Origin: Nostoc sp. C052
GTDB lineage: Bacteria; Cyanobacteriota; Cyanobacteriia; Cyanobacteriales; Nostocaceae
Length of the DNA: 64,000 bases
Direction of reading: 5' to 3'
Assembly: GCF_013393905.1 (NCBI RefSeq)
Contig: NZ_CP040272.1
Location: 6,767,501-6,831,500 of the forward strand
The translations under genes and the position numbers were made by a program. The notes beneath the pieces were generated by a model that saw only the letters and a program-made list of their open reading frames with translations, did not search any database and was not told the DNA's origin. Of the stretch, positions 9,553-17,022 are shown piece after piece; position 1 is the stretch's first letter; every line of letters starts with the position of its first letter.

Positions 9553-9897
9553 ATGGGCAGGCTATTAATCAGACTTATAGGTTTAATCCTAATTTTCACA
9601 GGCTTATACTTTTTGAGTCAAAATATTATATTTGTTAGCGGTTACTATCTACCTTTTCTTAGAAGATTACCTGCTACTGCTTCCGTATTAGCGATTATGG
9701 TAAGTGGGTTTACGTTGGTGTTTTTTCTGAGAAAAGCTAGTAATTTTACATGGACTTTGTTATGGATTGCCATAGTACTAGTTTTCTTCAGTGGGGGAGC
9801 AATGTTCAGATCAACTAGCTTATGGCATCTAGTTGTTGCTTTCGCCTCGTTAACAGTTGGATATAAATTATTTAATGAAGGCAGAATAAAGCTTTAA
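9553..9897 (+). CDS. Small four-helix membrane protein, copy 1
   Basis: 114 residues, almost entirely hydrophobic, with four predicted membrane helices (about 5-25, 38-58, 64-82, 86-105). It begins MGRLLIRLIGLILIFTGLYF and ends YKLFNEGRIKL. No enzyme motif is visible and the family is not recognised. It is about 80% identical to the next gene; both have the same length and the same upstream bases, so this is a recent tandem duplication. Most differences are conservative hydrophobic changes, which suggests both copies are still expressed. Confidence 0.7.
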   Translation: MGRLLIRLIGLILIFTGLYFLSQNIIFVSGYYLPFLRRLPATASVLAIMVSGFTLVFFLRKASNFTWTLLWIAIVLVFFSGGAMFRSTSLWHLVVAFASLTVGYKLFNEGRIKL

Positions 9898-10129
9898 AAT
9901 TTGTAAATAAAATCATATTTTTTTATCTATTTTAGTAACTGAAACTACATTTTTACCCAGATAATAGTAAAATCATAAAAATTTGTACTATTATCTTCAG
10001 ACAAGCTAGACTTACATATAATATATTCACTTAGGGTAAATGAATTTTACGTAAAATTTCGTAGAATTTTCAAAACTCCACTACAATCAGGTTAAAATTA
10101 GTTTCAGCTATTAAAAATGTAAAAATATT

Positions 10130-10474
10130 ATGGGCAGACTATTAATCAGACTTATAGGTTTAATCCTACTTTTCACAGGATTATACTTTTTTGGTCAAAA
10201 CATTATATTTGTGAGTGGTTACTATATACCTTTTTATAACAGATTGCCTGCTACTGTCGCCGTATTAGCGATTATGGCAGGTGCATTTACACTGGTCTTT
10301 TTTCGGAGAGAAGCTAGTAATTTTGGATGGATTTTGTTAGGGATTGGCATATTACTAGTTTTCTTCAGTGGTGGAGTATTTTTTAGATCGACTAGCTTAT
10401 GGAATTTATTTGTTGCTTTTGCCTCATTAACAGTCGGATATAAATTATTTAATGAGGGCAGAATTAACTTTTAA
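10130..10474 (+). CDS. Small four-helix membrane protein, copy 2
   Basis: Paralogue of the gene starting at 9553, with equal length (114 residues) and the same four hydrophobic segments. Both N-terminus (MGRLLIRLIGLILLFTGLYF) and C-terminus (SLTVGYKLFNEGRI) are conserved. The 5' flank is duplicated too. Function unknown; the absence of charged residues in the helices argues against a transporter with a polar path. Confidence 0.7.
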   Translation: MGRLLIRLIGLILLFTGLYFFGQNIIFVSGYYIPFYNRLPATVAVLAIMAGAFTLVFFRREASNFGWILLGIGILLVFFSGGVFFRSTSLWNLFVAFASLTVGYKLFNEGRINF

Positions 10475-10779
10475 AATCTACAAATATCATCATATTTTCT
10501 TATCTACTTTTAGTATCTAAGACTACATTATTTCCCAGATTTTACTACAGCCAGAAAAATTTAGTATTATGATTTTCTCATCTTCTCTATTGCTTCTGAG
10601 AGTGCATTAGGTCACTTAGATTAACTTTTAGTTAAGTGCTGATTTAGGGATTCGGAAGCACACGAAACCCGCCTCAAACGGACGAATAGCCTCTTAATCA
10701 TGACTTTAGCTAAGGGGGTTTTACTCAGGTTGAGGGTAATATTACAATGGAGACTATTGATGATGAGGAAAAGGTAAGA
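10475..10779. other. Intergenic region and leader of rpsU
   Basis: 305 bases. The first part is the tail of the duplicated unit. The last 120 bases, before rpsU, contain 'cacgaaacccgcctcaaacgg' and 'ctaagggggttttactcagg', a possible structured leader. An in-frame upstream ATG at 10747 would add 11 residues to S21 but is probably not used. Confidence 0.35.
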
Positions 10780-10959
10780 ATGACCCAGGTGGTTCTAGGA
10801 GAGAACGAAGGAATAGACTCAGCTTTGCGTCGGTTTAAACGTCAGGTTTCCAAAGCTGGGATATTAGCTGATGTAAAATATCATCGGCACTTTGAAACAC
10901 CGATAGAAAAACGTAAACGTAAGGCGGTAGCAGCTAGACGCACAAGACGTTTTAAATAA
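10780..10959 (+). CDS. rpsU: 30S ribosomal protein S21
   Basis: Small-subunit protein that sits near the 3' end of 16S rRNA and assists initiation. From the ATG at 10780 the product is 59 residues (MTQVVLGENEGIDSALRRFK), ending in the basic tail RKRKAVAARRTRRFK. This start is chosen because 'aggaaaagg' lies just upstream and because the family begins at this methionine. A longer in-frame reading from 10747 adds METIDDEEKVR, which is not typical. Confidence 0.95.
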   Translation: MTQVVLGENEGIDSALRRFKRQVSKAGILADVKYHRHFETPIEKRKRKAVAARRTRRFK

Positions 10960-10978
10960 ACCTATTGGTGTGATACTG

Positions 10979-11017
10979 GCGTTGCTTGAGGTTATGACCA
11001 AAAACAAGCAACAGCGC
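10979..11017 (+). terminator. Hairpin downstream of rpsU
   Basis: Stem 'ggcgttgcttg' pairs with 'caagcaacagcgcc' with one bulged base and a 16-base loop, 20 bases after the rpsU stop. There is no clear U-tract, so it may act as an RNA-stabilising hairpin rather than an intrinsic terminator. Confidence 0.45.
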
Positions 11018-11207
11018 CATCGCCATTATTCTTACAAAAATTAAGCACAGTATGCCGCACCGCCAATTAGAGCATAGATGAGTTACTTTCTCTATACACA
11101 GAGAGCATTACAGGCTTTATATCGGTTGGATGGAATAAGCTAAAATTGCTGTACATCAACCAAAATAAGTGCCTTTGCCAAACTTATAGAGAAGTATTCA
11201 TCCAACC

Positions 11208-11864
11208 CTAAGACTCAGAATTATTAATGGTGCGGCTATTACAAACATTCATTGCCTTTTCTACACCCTGCTTGAGGCTTAGTTCAAGACATTCAACCAC
11301 GAACTGAAGTACAAGAGACATTTGCTGATTTTCGGCAGCAGAAAATCGCCCCAGTACATGGGATATAGCACCGGAATCATCGCTATTAGCTGCATTTTTG
11401 GGTTTACCAATACCGATTCGCAAACGGGGAAAGTTTTGGGTACTAAGATGTGCGATCGCACTTTTCATGCCGTTATGTCCCCCAGCCGAACCAGATAACC
11501 GCAGCCGAGTTTTTCCCAAAGGTAAATCCATATCGTCATAAATTATCAGCACTGATTCAGGCGGCAATTTATACCAACTTGTCACCGCTTGTATTGCTTG
11601 TCCTGAGCGATTCATATAAGTTAACGGCTTCAGCAAGCGAATCTTACCTCCACCTGGGGCCATACCCTCGCCATACTCACCCTGAAACTTGCGGTTTTCT
11701 GCTAAAGAAATGTGCCAAGAACGCGAGAGAGTTTCTAAAGCAGCAAAGCCGATATTATGGCGTGTTTGGTCATACTTAGCTTCTGGATTCCCCAACCCGA
11801 CAATTAGCTGGGGAATTACCAAAGCTGGTTGCGTAACAACTTCTGTCATTTTGCCTACAGTCAA
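11208..11864 (-). CDS. pth: Peptidyl-tRNA hydrolase
   Basis: Releases tRNA from peptidyl-tRNA dropped by the ribosome. 218 residues with the family landmarks LIVGLGNPEAKYDQTRHNIGF (catalytic His at about 36), KPLTYMNRSGQAI, IIYDDMDLPLGKTRLR (second catalytic Asp) and SAGGHNGMKS. The C-terminus ending SRTINNSES is slightly long. An internal ATG at codon 6 is also possible as the start. tatA lies about 190 bases further along the plus coordinate, on the same strand and upstream of pth. Confidence 0.95.
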   Translation of the reverse strand: MTVGKMTEVVTQPALVIPQLIVGLGNPEAKYDQTRHNIGFAALETLSRSWHISLAENRKFQGEYGEGMAPGGGKIRLLKPLTYMNRSGQAIQAVTSWYKLPPESVLIIYDDMDLPLGKTRLRLSGSAGGHNGMKSAIAHLSTQNFPRLRIGIGKPKNAANSDDSGAISHVLGRFSAAENQQMSLVLQFVVECLELSLKQGVEKAMNVCNSRTINNSES

Positions 11865-12052
11865 TCAATTTTAGATTTTAGATTTTAGATTTTGGATTGA
11901 AACAGACCGCAAGGGTACAAGGTTTAGTGATTTTAGATTGACGATGGTGCAGCGTCGGAATTAGCGTTTTTTGGATTTGTTACGTTCACCAAAGACGTTG
12001 CTCTAAACTGCAAAATAATCTAAAATCCAAAATCCAAAATTCTTATGTTCTC

Positions 12053-12325
12053 CTAGCTAGATTGAGAAGAACTTGCGGTATCCTGCTCAGATTTGGCAGG
12101 GTAAATTTGCTTAGGTTCCAATTCAGCAGTAGTCTTTACAGCTTCTTCTAACTGTTCTGCTTCTTTTTGAAACTCGTTTTGAAACTCCTTGGAAGCTTCT
12201 TGGAAACTACGAATTGTTTTGCCCACACTCCGGCCAATTTCTGGCAGCTTCTTGGGGCCAAAGATTAACAGCGCTACTACCATAATTACAGCCATTTCCG
12301 GTAGACCGATACCAAATATATTCAT
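12053..12325 (-). CDS. tatA: Twin-arginine translocase subunit TatA/E
   Basis: Pore-forming component of the Tat system that moves folded proteins across thylakoid and cytoplasmic membranes. 90 residues: a short N-terminus, one membrane helix (IGLPEMAVIMVVALLIFGPKK), the conserved hinge FGPKKLPEIGRSVGK and an amphipathic helix. The tail is acidic and Ser-rich. The FGPKKLPE hinge is diagnostic of TatA/E. The ATG at 12323-12325 is preceded on the minus strand by 'aggagac', a good ribosome-binding site. Confidence 0.95.
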   Translation of the reverse strand: MNIFGIGLPEMAVIMVVALLIFGPKKLPEIGRSVGKTIRSFQEASKEFQNEFQKEAEQLEEAVKTTAELEPKQIYPAKSEQDTASSSQSS

Positions 12326-12404
12326 TTTTTGTCTCCTGTAAACTATAGAACTACTACAGAAACTCGCATATTATTATGTAGTCTACTCAATAATCGCCTA
12401 TCAT

Positions 12405-12452
12405 AGAAGGCGATGCCTGCGGCGAGCTACGCTAACGCCCCACGAGCGAGTG
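12405..12452. repeat. Short interspersed palindromic repeat
   Basis: 'GCGATGCCTGCGGCGAG' followed by 'ctacgctaacgcc' just before the Uma2 remnant. The first 17 bases are identical to the insertion found inside the GT39-like gene at 40283-40311 (opposite strand). Related copies are at 55176-55206 and 57390-57420. Confidence 0.7.
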
Positions 12453-12459
12453 ATGCTTT

Positions 12460-12752
12460 ATGTCTCTGACAATTAAAGACTTCGAACATGATGGTTGAGG
12501 TAAAATCTGAGCGAGAGTCCTTCGGACACACTTTGCGATCGCATCAAACCACTCCAAGAAAAGATTAAGCTATTCCTAGAACTTGGATGTACAGTGGGTA
12601 TTCTCATTGACCCTGACAAAGTTTTAGTAACAGTTTATCGCCCTAACCTTGAACCAGTAGTTTTAAAAAATAACGATAAACTGACAATACCAGAATTACT
12701 GCCAGGTTGGGAATTAGCGATCGCAGAATTGTGGCCACCTGAATTTGATTAA
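12460..12752 (+). pseudogene. Uma2-family (DUF820) nuclease, decayed remnant
   Basis: Start MSLTIKDFEHDG (12460 on) is followed at once by a stop. A second segment reads VEVKSE from about 12494, and in another frame SDRIKPLQEKIKLFLELG up to ELLPGWELAIAELWPPEFD and a stop at 12750-12752. These are the beginning, middle and end of a Uma2/DUF820 PD-(D/E)XK-like protein, which is usually about 190 residues. Roughly 90 central residues are missing. About 25 extra bases ('cgagagtccttcggacac...') sit between VEVKSE and SDRIK and break the frame. They resemble the small interspersed repeats nearby. Confidence 0.75.
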
Positions 12753-12776
12753 ATTAACCACCTGAACAGACAATTT

Positions 12777-13013
12777 CACTTGTAGAGATGGCGATTCATC
12801 GCGTCTCTTGCCTTAACCAAGTGTTGAGTGCTGTACATGGATAGCAGGGTGTTGAGCCAGTGCTGAGTAAAAACCCAGTTATTTCAAGACTTTGAGGAAT
12901 CAACACTGTCCTAACCTGTGTGACTACGGTTATAATTCAATACGCTTGGGCTAAGGGCTACTGACAACAATTTTGGGTTTTCAAGACGCGATAAATCGCC
13001 GTCTCTACAAGTG
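12777..13013. mobile_element. MITE-like element, 30-bp terminal inverted repeats
   Basis: The ends 12777-12806 (cacttgtagagatggcga...) and 12984-13013 (read on the minus strand, cacttgtagagacggcga...) are inverted copies with two mismatches over 30 bases. The 237-bp element has no coding capacity. An isolated copy of the same end occurs at 42143-42170. No target duplication was recognised. Confidence 0.65.
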
Positions 13014-13063
13014 TATTGGGCTATGATGATGCGGACATGATATGAACTCTGACTCACAACCAA

Positions 13064-13087
13064 CAAAAAAACCCGGAAGAACCGGGT
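13064..13087 (-). terminator. Intrinsic terminator of psbH
   Basis: On the minus strand the stem ACCCGG/CCGGGT with a 5-base loop is followed by seven Ts, 42 bases after the psbH stop codon. This is a textbook rho-independent terminator. Confidence 0.85.
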
Positions 13088-13128
13088 GTAACTTAACTTG
13101 TTATCCAAACTTGATCGCTATGTATCTT

Positions 13129-13332
13129 TTAGCGTCCTAAACTCCGCCAATCTACAAGTACATCCTGAATCAAGAATGATTGATTGTAAAGTTGCAGAAT
13201 AATCAGCAGAAACACGAAAAATAGCAAAATAAAAACAGCCATCACCGGGGTAGTACCCCAACCTGGAGCCACTTTCCCATACTCAGAGTTCAGTGGTTTC
13301 AGGATATCTCCCAACCTAGTCCTTTGTGCCAT
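13129..13332 (-). CDS. psbH: Photosystem II reaction centre protein H
   Basis: 67-residue single-span subunit of photosystem II in the thylakoid membrane, needed for stable PSII assembly and Q_A/Q_B electron transfer. It begins MAQRTRLGDILKPLNSEYGK, with KVAPGWGTTP before a membrane helix at about 28-50. The phosphorylated N-terminal extension of plant PsbH is absent, as usual in cyanobacteria. psbN lies divergently 85 bases away, the conserved cyanobacterial arrangement. Confidence 0.97.
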   Translation of the reverse strand: MAQRTRLGDILKPLNSEYGKVAPGWGTTPVMAVFILLFFVFLLIILQLYNQSFLIQDVLVDWRSLGR

Positions 13333-13417
13333 AGTTCACCTAAGATTACTTGCCAAAGCTTTTTTTAATCTTCTGTAATATTCTATAAGAATAGCACTCA
13401 TAATCAATCTCTCAATT

Positions 13418-13549
13418 ATGGAACCCGCAATAGTTCTTAGCATTTCTATGGCTGCCGTGGTGGTTGTCATCACTGTACTGTCGATTTATACCTCTTTTGG
13501 CCCTCCTAGCAAGCAATTGAACGATCCGTTTGATGACCACGAAGATTAA
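13418..13549 (+). CDS. psbN: Photosystem II assembly protein PsbN
   Basis: 43 residues: MEPAIVLSISMAAVVVVITV..., one N-terminal membrane helix, then SFGPPSKQLNDPFDDHED. The GPPSKQLxDPFxxHED tail is diagnostic. PsbN is a bitopic thylakoid protein needed for photosystem II assembly or repair, not a structural subunit. It is divergent from psbH, as in other cyanobacteria. Confidence 0.96.
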   Translation: MEPAIVLSISMAAVVVVITVLSIYTSFGPPSKQLNDPFDDHED

Positions 13550-13625
13550 AAGAGTCATTGGTCATTGGTTATTAGTCATTGGTCAGTGGAAAACCACAAC
13601 TGACCACTGACACAGCTATGGTGGC

Positions 13626-16600
13626 TTACTCTAGCTTGGGATTAATTGCTGGTATCACCTGGAAACTGGCAATTTTCCAAGGCTCTATCGTCAAGTTTTG
13701 TTGCCTAAATGAGAATTCAGTGCTAGAAGAACGCTCTAATAAATCTACTCTATCTCCTAGATTCAACCCTAAATCACTTTGCAAAGATAACTCGGCTGTT
13801 TCTCCGTGAGATTCATAAAACCGCAGAATTAACTGCTGTGGGTTATCTTCAGATGGCTTCAAGGCCATCAAGATTAAATTTTCAGCTGATAAATTTAAGA
13901 AACTCGCCCCTTCAATAGTTCTGAGTTCTGTTAGCGTTAATGGGGCGTTTAGCCTGTTGTGAGTGTCGGGTGGATTCAAGATTACTTGCAACGGTATATT
14001 CAATTCATAGCCACGCCGTACTGTATGGGCTGCTTCCCAGCTACCAGCATGAGGATACAAGGTATACGTGAATTCGTGAAAACCTCTGTCAGCCTCGGAG
14101 TCTGGCCAATTAGGACTGCGTAGCAGTGTTAAGCGGAGTTGATTTGGTTTGCTGTCGTAACCGTATTTACAATCATTCAGCAAACTGACACCATAACGAT
14201 TTGGGATTGCGGTATTTGTCTGTGTATCTTCTGCTGTCAAATCAGCCCAACGCAAAGCGGGGACTTCCCATTTTGCTTGTTCTGCGGGGGTTTGTGGTTT
14301 AGTTGGGCGGCGAATCGCACCACAGGGAATTTCATAAGTAGCAAAGTTGGCTTCAATATTGAGAGGAAAAGCAGCTTTCACTAATACATGATTTTCTTGC
14401 CAGTTGACGGTAGTAACTATCTTTAGTAGGGGTGAACCACCTTGCAGAATATAGTCTTGGCAAAATTCCGATTCACCCAACTGACGCACTACGCGCACAC
14501 GACTTTGCACTGGGCCTTGTTCTAACCACTGAATAGATTGAAGATTGGTCGCGGGTAAGGGATGTTGAGCATAATTGGGGTCAATATTCCAAGCATCCCA
14601 ATATTGACCACTGTCTTTAAAAGCTTGTAGTTGATTCCCCGCCCCACTCAAAACTTCTCTTTGATAAGTTTTGTCAAAAACACTTGATAAATCTCCAGTA
14701 TCAGGATCTATAACAACTCGCAAGAATTCATTTTCTAAAATCCAGTCTGGGAGGAGTGGGGGGAATGTAGCTTTAGCTTCCCGCAGGGTGGGGGAAAGCC
14801 AAAATATGCGGTAGCCTACGGGTGGAATTTCGGAGGCGAGAAATAGTAGGGCTGATGGTTCAGATAATTGGGAGAGAAGCTGTCTTCCAGAAGTATCATA
14901 AATCTGCCATTCTTCTGGTGTGGGTAAGGCTACAGAGACTACCTCAGAACGTTGCCAATTGAGAGAATTGAAAACGAAAATAGGCAAACTATCGGGTTTT
15001 GGTGGTTCTGATAGGGTAATGTGAGATGCGATCGCTAAAAGTGATTCCTGTAATATCTTCGTTCCCACTTCTTCCACTTGCTGCCATTGGGGCAACGCAT
15101 CTGTGTAAACTTGGGTAATTGAAGAACCAGGTAAGATATCGTGAAACTGTTGAAATAATACCAGCTTCCAAGCTGCTTCAATTTCTGCCTTGGGATATGT
15201 CACACCACAGCTTACAGTTGCCAAGGTAGCAAATAGTTCAGCTTGATATAATAGGTTTTCACAACGACGATTCCAACGTTTTTGGTCTGCGTGGGTAGTG
15301 TAGCAACCGCGATGAAATTCTAAGTATAGTTCGTCATTCCAAGTAGGGAATGAGGGGGAGGCAGAGGAAGCAGAGGAAGCAGGGGGAGAATAATAACTCT
15401 TGACTCCTGACTCCTGAATTCTGACTCCTGAATTCTGACTCCTGAATTCTGACTCCTGAATTCTGCCTGCTTTACTAATCTTCTGTAAATACTTTTCAGC
15501 CGTTGTGAATTCTAAGTCTGGGAAGAAAGGAGACTTTTGCCAACGTTGGGCGGTTTCTAACATATCACGGGTGGGGCCGCCCCCGTGGTCACCGACACCG
15601 GGAAGCCAAAGAGATTCTGGTAAACCAGTTTGGGTTTGCCATTCAAGAGCGTAGGATGCCATTTTAACGGGGTCTATAGCTTCACCGATGGGTGCAGACA
15701 TCAAACTAAAAACTTCACTACCGTCAGGCGATCGCCACCAAAAAGCTCCATAATCAAATTTAGTAGTATCATTCCATCGCAACTTCTGCGTGACAAAATA
15801 CTCAATACCGGCATTAGCGAAAAACTGCGGTAAAGTTGCACAAAAACCAAAAGTATCTGGAACCCACACCACAGTTGAAAGCTTGCCAAATTTCTCCTGA
15901 ATATAGCGTTGACCATACAATAGCTGACGGACTATTGATTCACCAGCAATGAGGTTGAGTTCCGGTTCCACCCACATTCCGCCGACAACTTCCCAACGTC
16001 CAGCCGCCACCTGTGCTTGAATTGCTTGAAACAAATCTGGGCGATGTTCCTCAATCCAAGCATAAAGTGCGGGAGTCGAATGACAGAAAATTAACTCAGG
16101 AAAATCTGCTTGCAACTTCAGAACCGACTCAAAAGTGTTTTGCGCCGCATTCCAAGTTTCACTCACAGGCCATAGCCATGCTAAATCTAAGTGAGCATGA
16201 CCCAACAGGAAAATTTTAGATTTTTGATCTCCCTGCAAAAGGGCAGATTGAATTAAATTTTGACGTAGAGACAAAAACGATCTTACTAACTCTTCCTTCG
16301 TGTCCTCTGCGCCTCTGCGGTTCGTAACCTCCCCCACCATCGCTGCCAAAACATCCAACTTCTCCGGTGCAAACCTTTCCAAATAAAGTTGCAACACAGC
16401 TAACTCATCAGCGACAAAACCGGGATCGGGATTATTATCAATAATAGATTCATAAACTAGGAGCGATCGCACTAAAGCACCATCACAATGTCCCGGACTC
16501 ACTAACCGCAAAGCCACAATAAACTCTTCCCCTGGCTTCACCTCCTGACTGAGAAGCACTCTCGGCGAACAATCAAATAAATCACCCTCCAGCACTAACT

Positions 16601-16934
16601 CCCCATTTACATAAATCTCAGCAGAATCCGCCCACCAAAGCAGCGCTAGCCGCAAAGATAACCCAGCTAAGGGATAACCCTGTAAATCTTGAGGAACCAC
16701 CAATTTTTGCACTAGCCATAGCACTTTTTTCCCGCCCGTCCAAGCAATATGTTCTTTAGCATCCAACTGGACAGGTTGCCAATGAGACAAATCAGCAGCG
16801 ACAACATCAGTAATAATCAGGTCAGATTCCTGGTATAGCCAAGTAGACTGAAGATTAACTTGACAAAATGAGCGTAGTTGCTCAATTATTTCTGAGATAA
16901 ATTTGGTCTGGGATTGAGAGACAGTCGGGGTCAT
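13626..16934 (-). CDS. Alpha-mannosidase, glycoside hydrolase family 38
   Basis: 1102 residues. After an N-terminal beta domain, the catalytic domain starts at GHAHLDLAWLWPVSET (245-260), where His and Asp bind zinc. The predicted nucleophile is Asp360 of WVPDTFGF, and a further zinc-site motif is GVGDHGGGPTRD (446-457). The middle and C-terminal GH38 beta-sandwich domains follow. Two stretches look foreign: residues about 205-216 (NRRGAEDTKEEL) and about 489-528 (Gln/Ser/Glu-rich, then SASSAS). Both are encoded by DNA of intergenic-repeat type inserted in frame. Removal of mannose from glycans or storage polysaccharide is the family activity; the native substrate is unknown. The gene is not in an obvious operon. 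Confidence 0.9.
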   Translation of the reverse strand: MTPTVSQSQTKFISEIIEQLRSFCQVNLQSTWLYQESDLIITDVVAADLSHWQPVQLDAKEHIAWTGGKKVLWLVQKLVVPQDLQGYPLAGLSLRLALLWWADSAEIYVNGELVLEGDLFDCSPRVLLSQEVKPGEEFIVALRLVSPGHCDGALVRSLLVYESIIDNNPDPGFVADELAVLQLYLERFAPEKLDVLAAMVGEVTNRRGAEDTKEELVRSFLSLRQNLIQSALLQGDQKSKIFLLGHAHLDLAWLWPVSETWNAAQNTFESVLKLQADFPELIFCHSTPALYAWIEEHRPDLFQAIQAQVAAGRWEVVGGMWVEPELNLIAGESIVRQLLYGQRYIQEKFGKLSTVVWVPDTFGFCATLPQFFANAGIEYFVTQKLRWNDTTKFDYGAFWWRSPDGSEVFSLMSAPIGEAIDPVKMASYALEWQTQTGLPESLWLPGVGDHGGGPTRDMLETAQRWQKSPFFPDLEFTTAEKYLQKISKAGRIQESEFRSQNSGVRIQESGVKSYYSPPASSASSASPSFPTWNDELYLEFHRGCYTTHADQKRWNRRCENLLYQAELFATLATVSCGVTYPKAEIEAAWKLVLFQQFHDILPGSSITQVYTDALPQWQQVEEVGTKILQESLLAIASHITLSEPPKPDSLPIFVFNSLNWQRSEVVSVALPTPEEWQIYDTSGRQLLSQLSEPSALLFLASEIPPVGYRIFWLSPTLREAKATFPPLLPDWILENEFLRVVIDPDTGDLSSVFDKTYQREVLSGAGNQLQAFKDSGQYWDAWNIDPNYAQHPLPATNLQSIQWLEQGPVQSRVRVVRQLGESEFCQDYILQGGSPLLKIVTTVNWQENHVLVKAAFPLNIEANFATYEIPCGAIRRPTKPQTPAEQAKWEVPALRWADLTAEDTQTNTAIPNRYGVSLLNDCKYGYDSKPNQLRLTLLRSPNWPDSEADRGFHEFTYTLYPHAGSWEAAHTVRRGYELNIPLQVILNPPDTHNRLNAPLTLTELRTIEGASFLNLSAENLILMALKPSEDNPQQLILRFYESHGETAELSLQSDLGLNLGDRVDLLERSSSTEFSFRQQNLTIEPWKIASFQVIPAINPKLE
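15351..15470. repeat. Intergenic-type repeat embedded in the alpha-mannosidase gene
   Basis: About four copies of the 14-mer 'gactcctgaattct' (two heptamers) plus a 'gcagaggaa' run. Both are patterns that otherwise occur between genes in this genome. The length is a multiple of three, and the reading frame passes through without a stop. Confidence 0.8.
16287..16325. repeat. Second repeat embedded in the alpha-mannosidase gene
   Basis: The sequence 'gtgtcctctgcgcctctgcg' with flanking bases matches a short element very common between genes in Nostoc-type genomes (seen from the other strand as 'cgcagaggcgcagaggacac'). It encodes the NRRGAEDTKEEL stretch in frame. Confidence 0.6.
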
Positions 16935-17022
16935 ATATTCGCTAAGATGAGGTGTTGGTTGTTTTTATTGTTTGGCGCGAGTCTCACAACTTAACAAGAC
17001 TTGAACTAAAAAATTACTACTT

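Larger units (their letters stand above)
9415..10560. repeat. Tandem gene duplication, two units of about 577 bp
   Basis: The segments 9415-9990 and 9992-10560 align through the upstream region, coding sequence and downstream region, with start codons offset by 577 bases. The 30 bases before each ATG, including 'atgtaaaaatattatgggcag', are nearly identical, so each copy carries its own control region. Confidence 0.85.

Noticed and set aside
10747..10779. N-terminal extension of ribosomal protein S21.
   Set aside because: The family starts at the internal ATG, which has the better ribosome-binding site.
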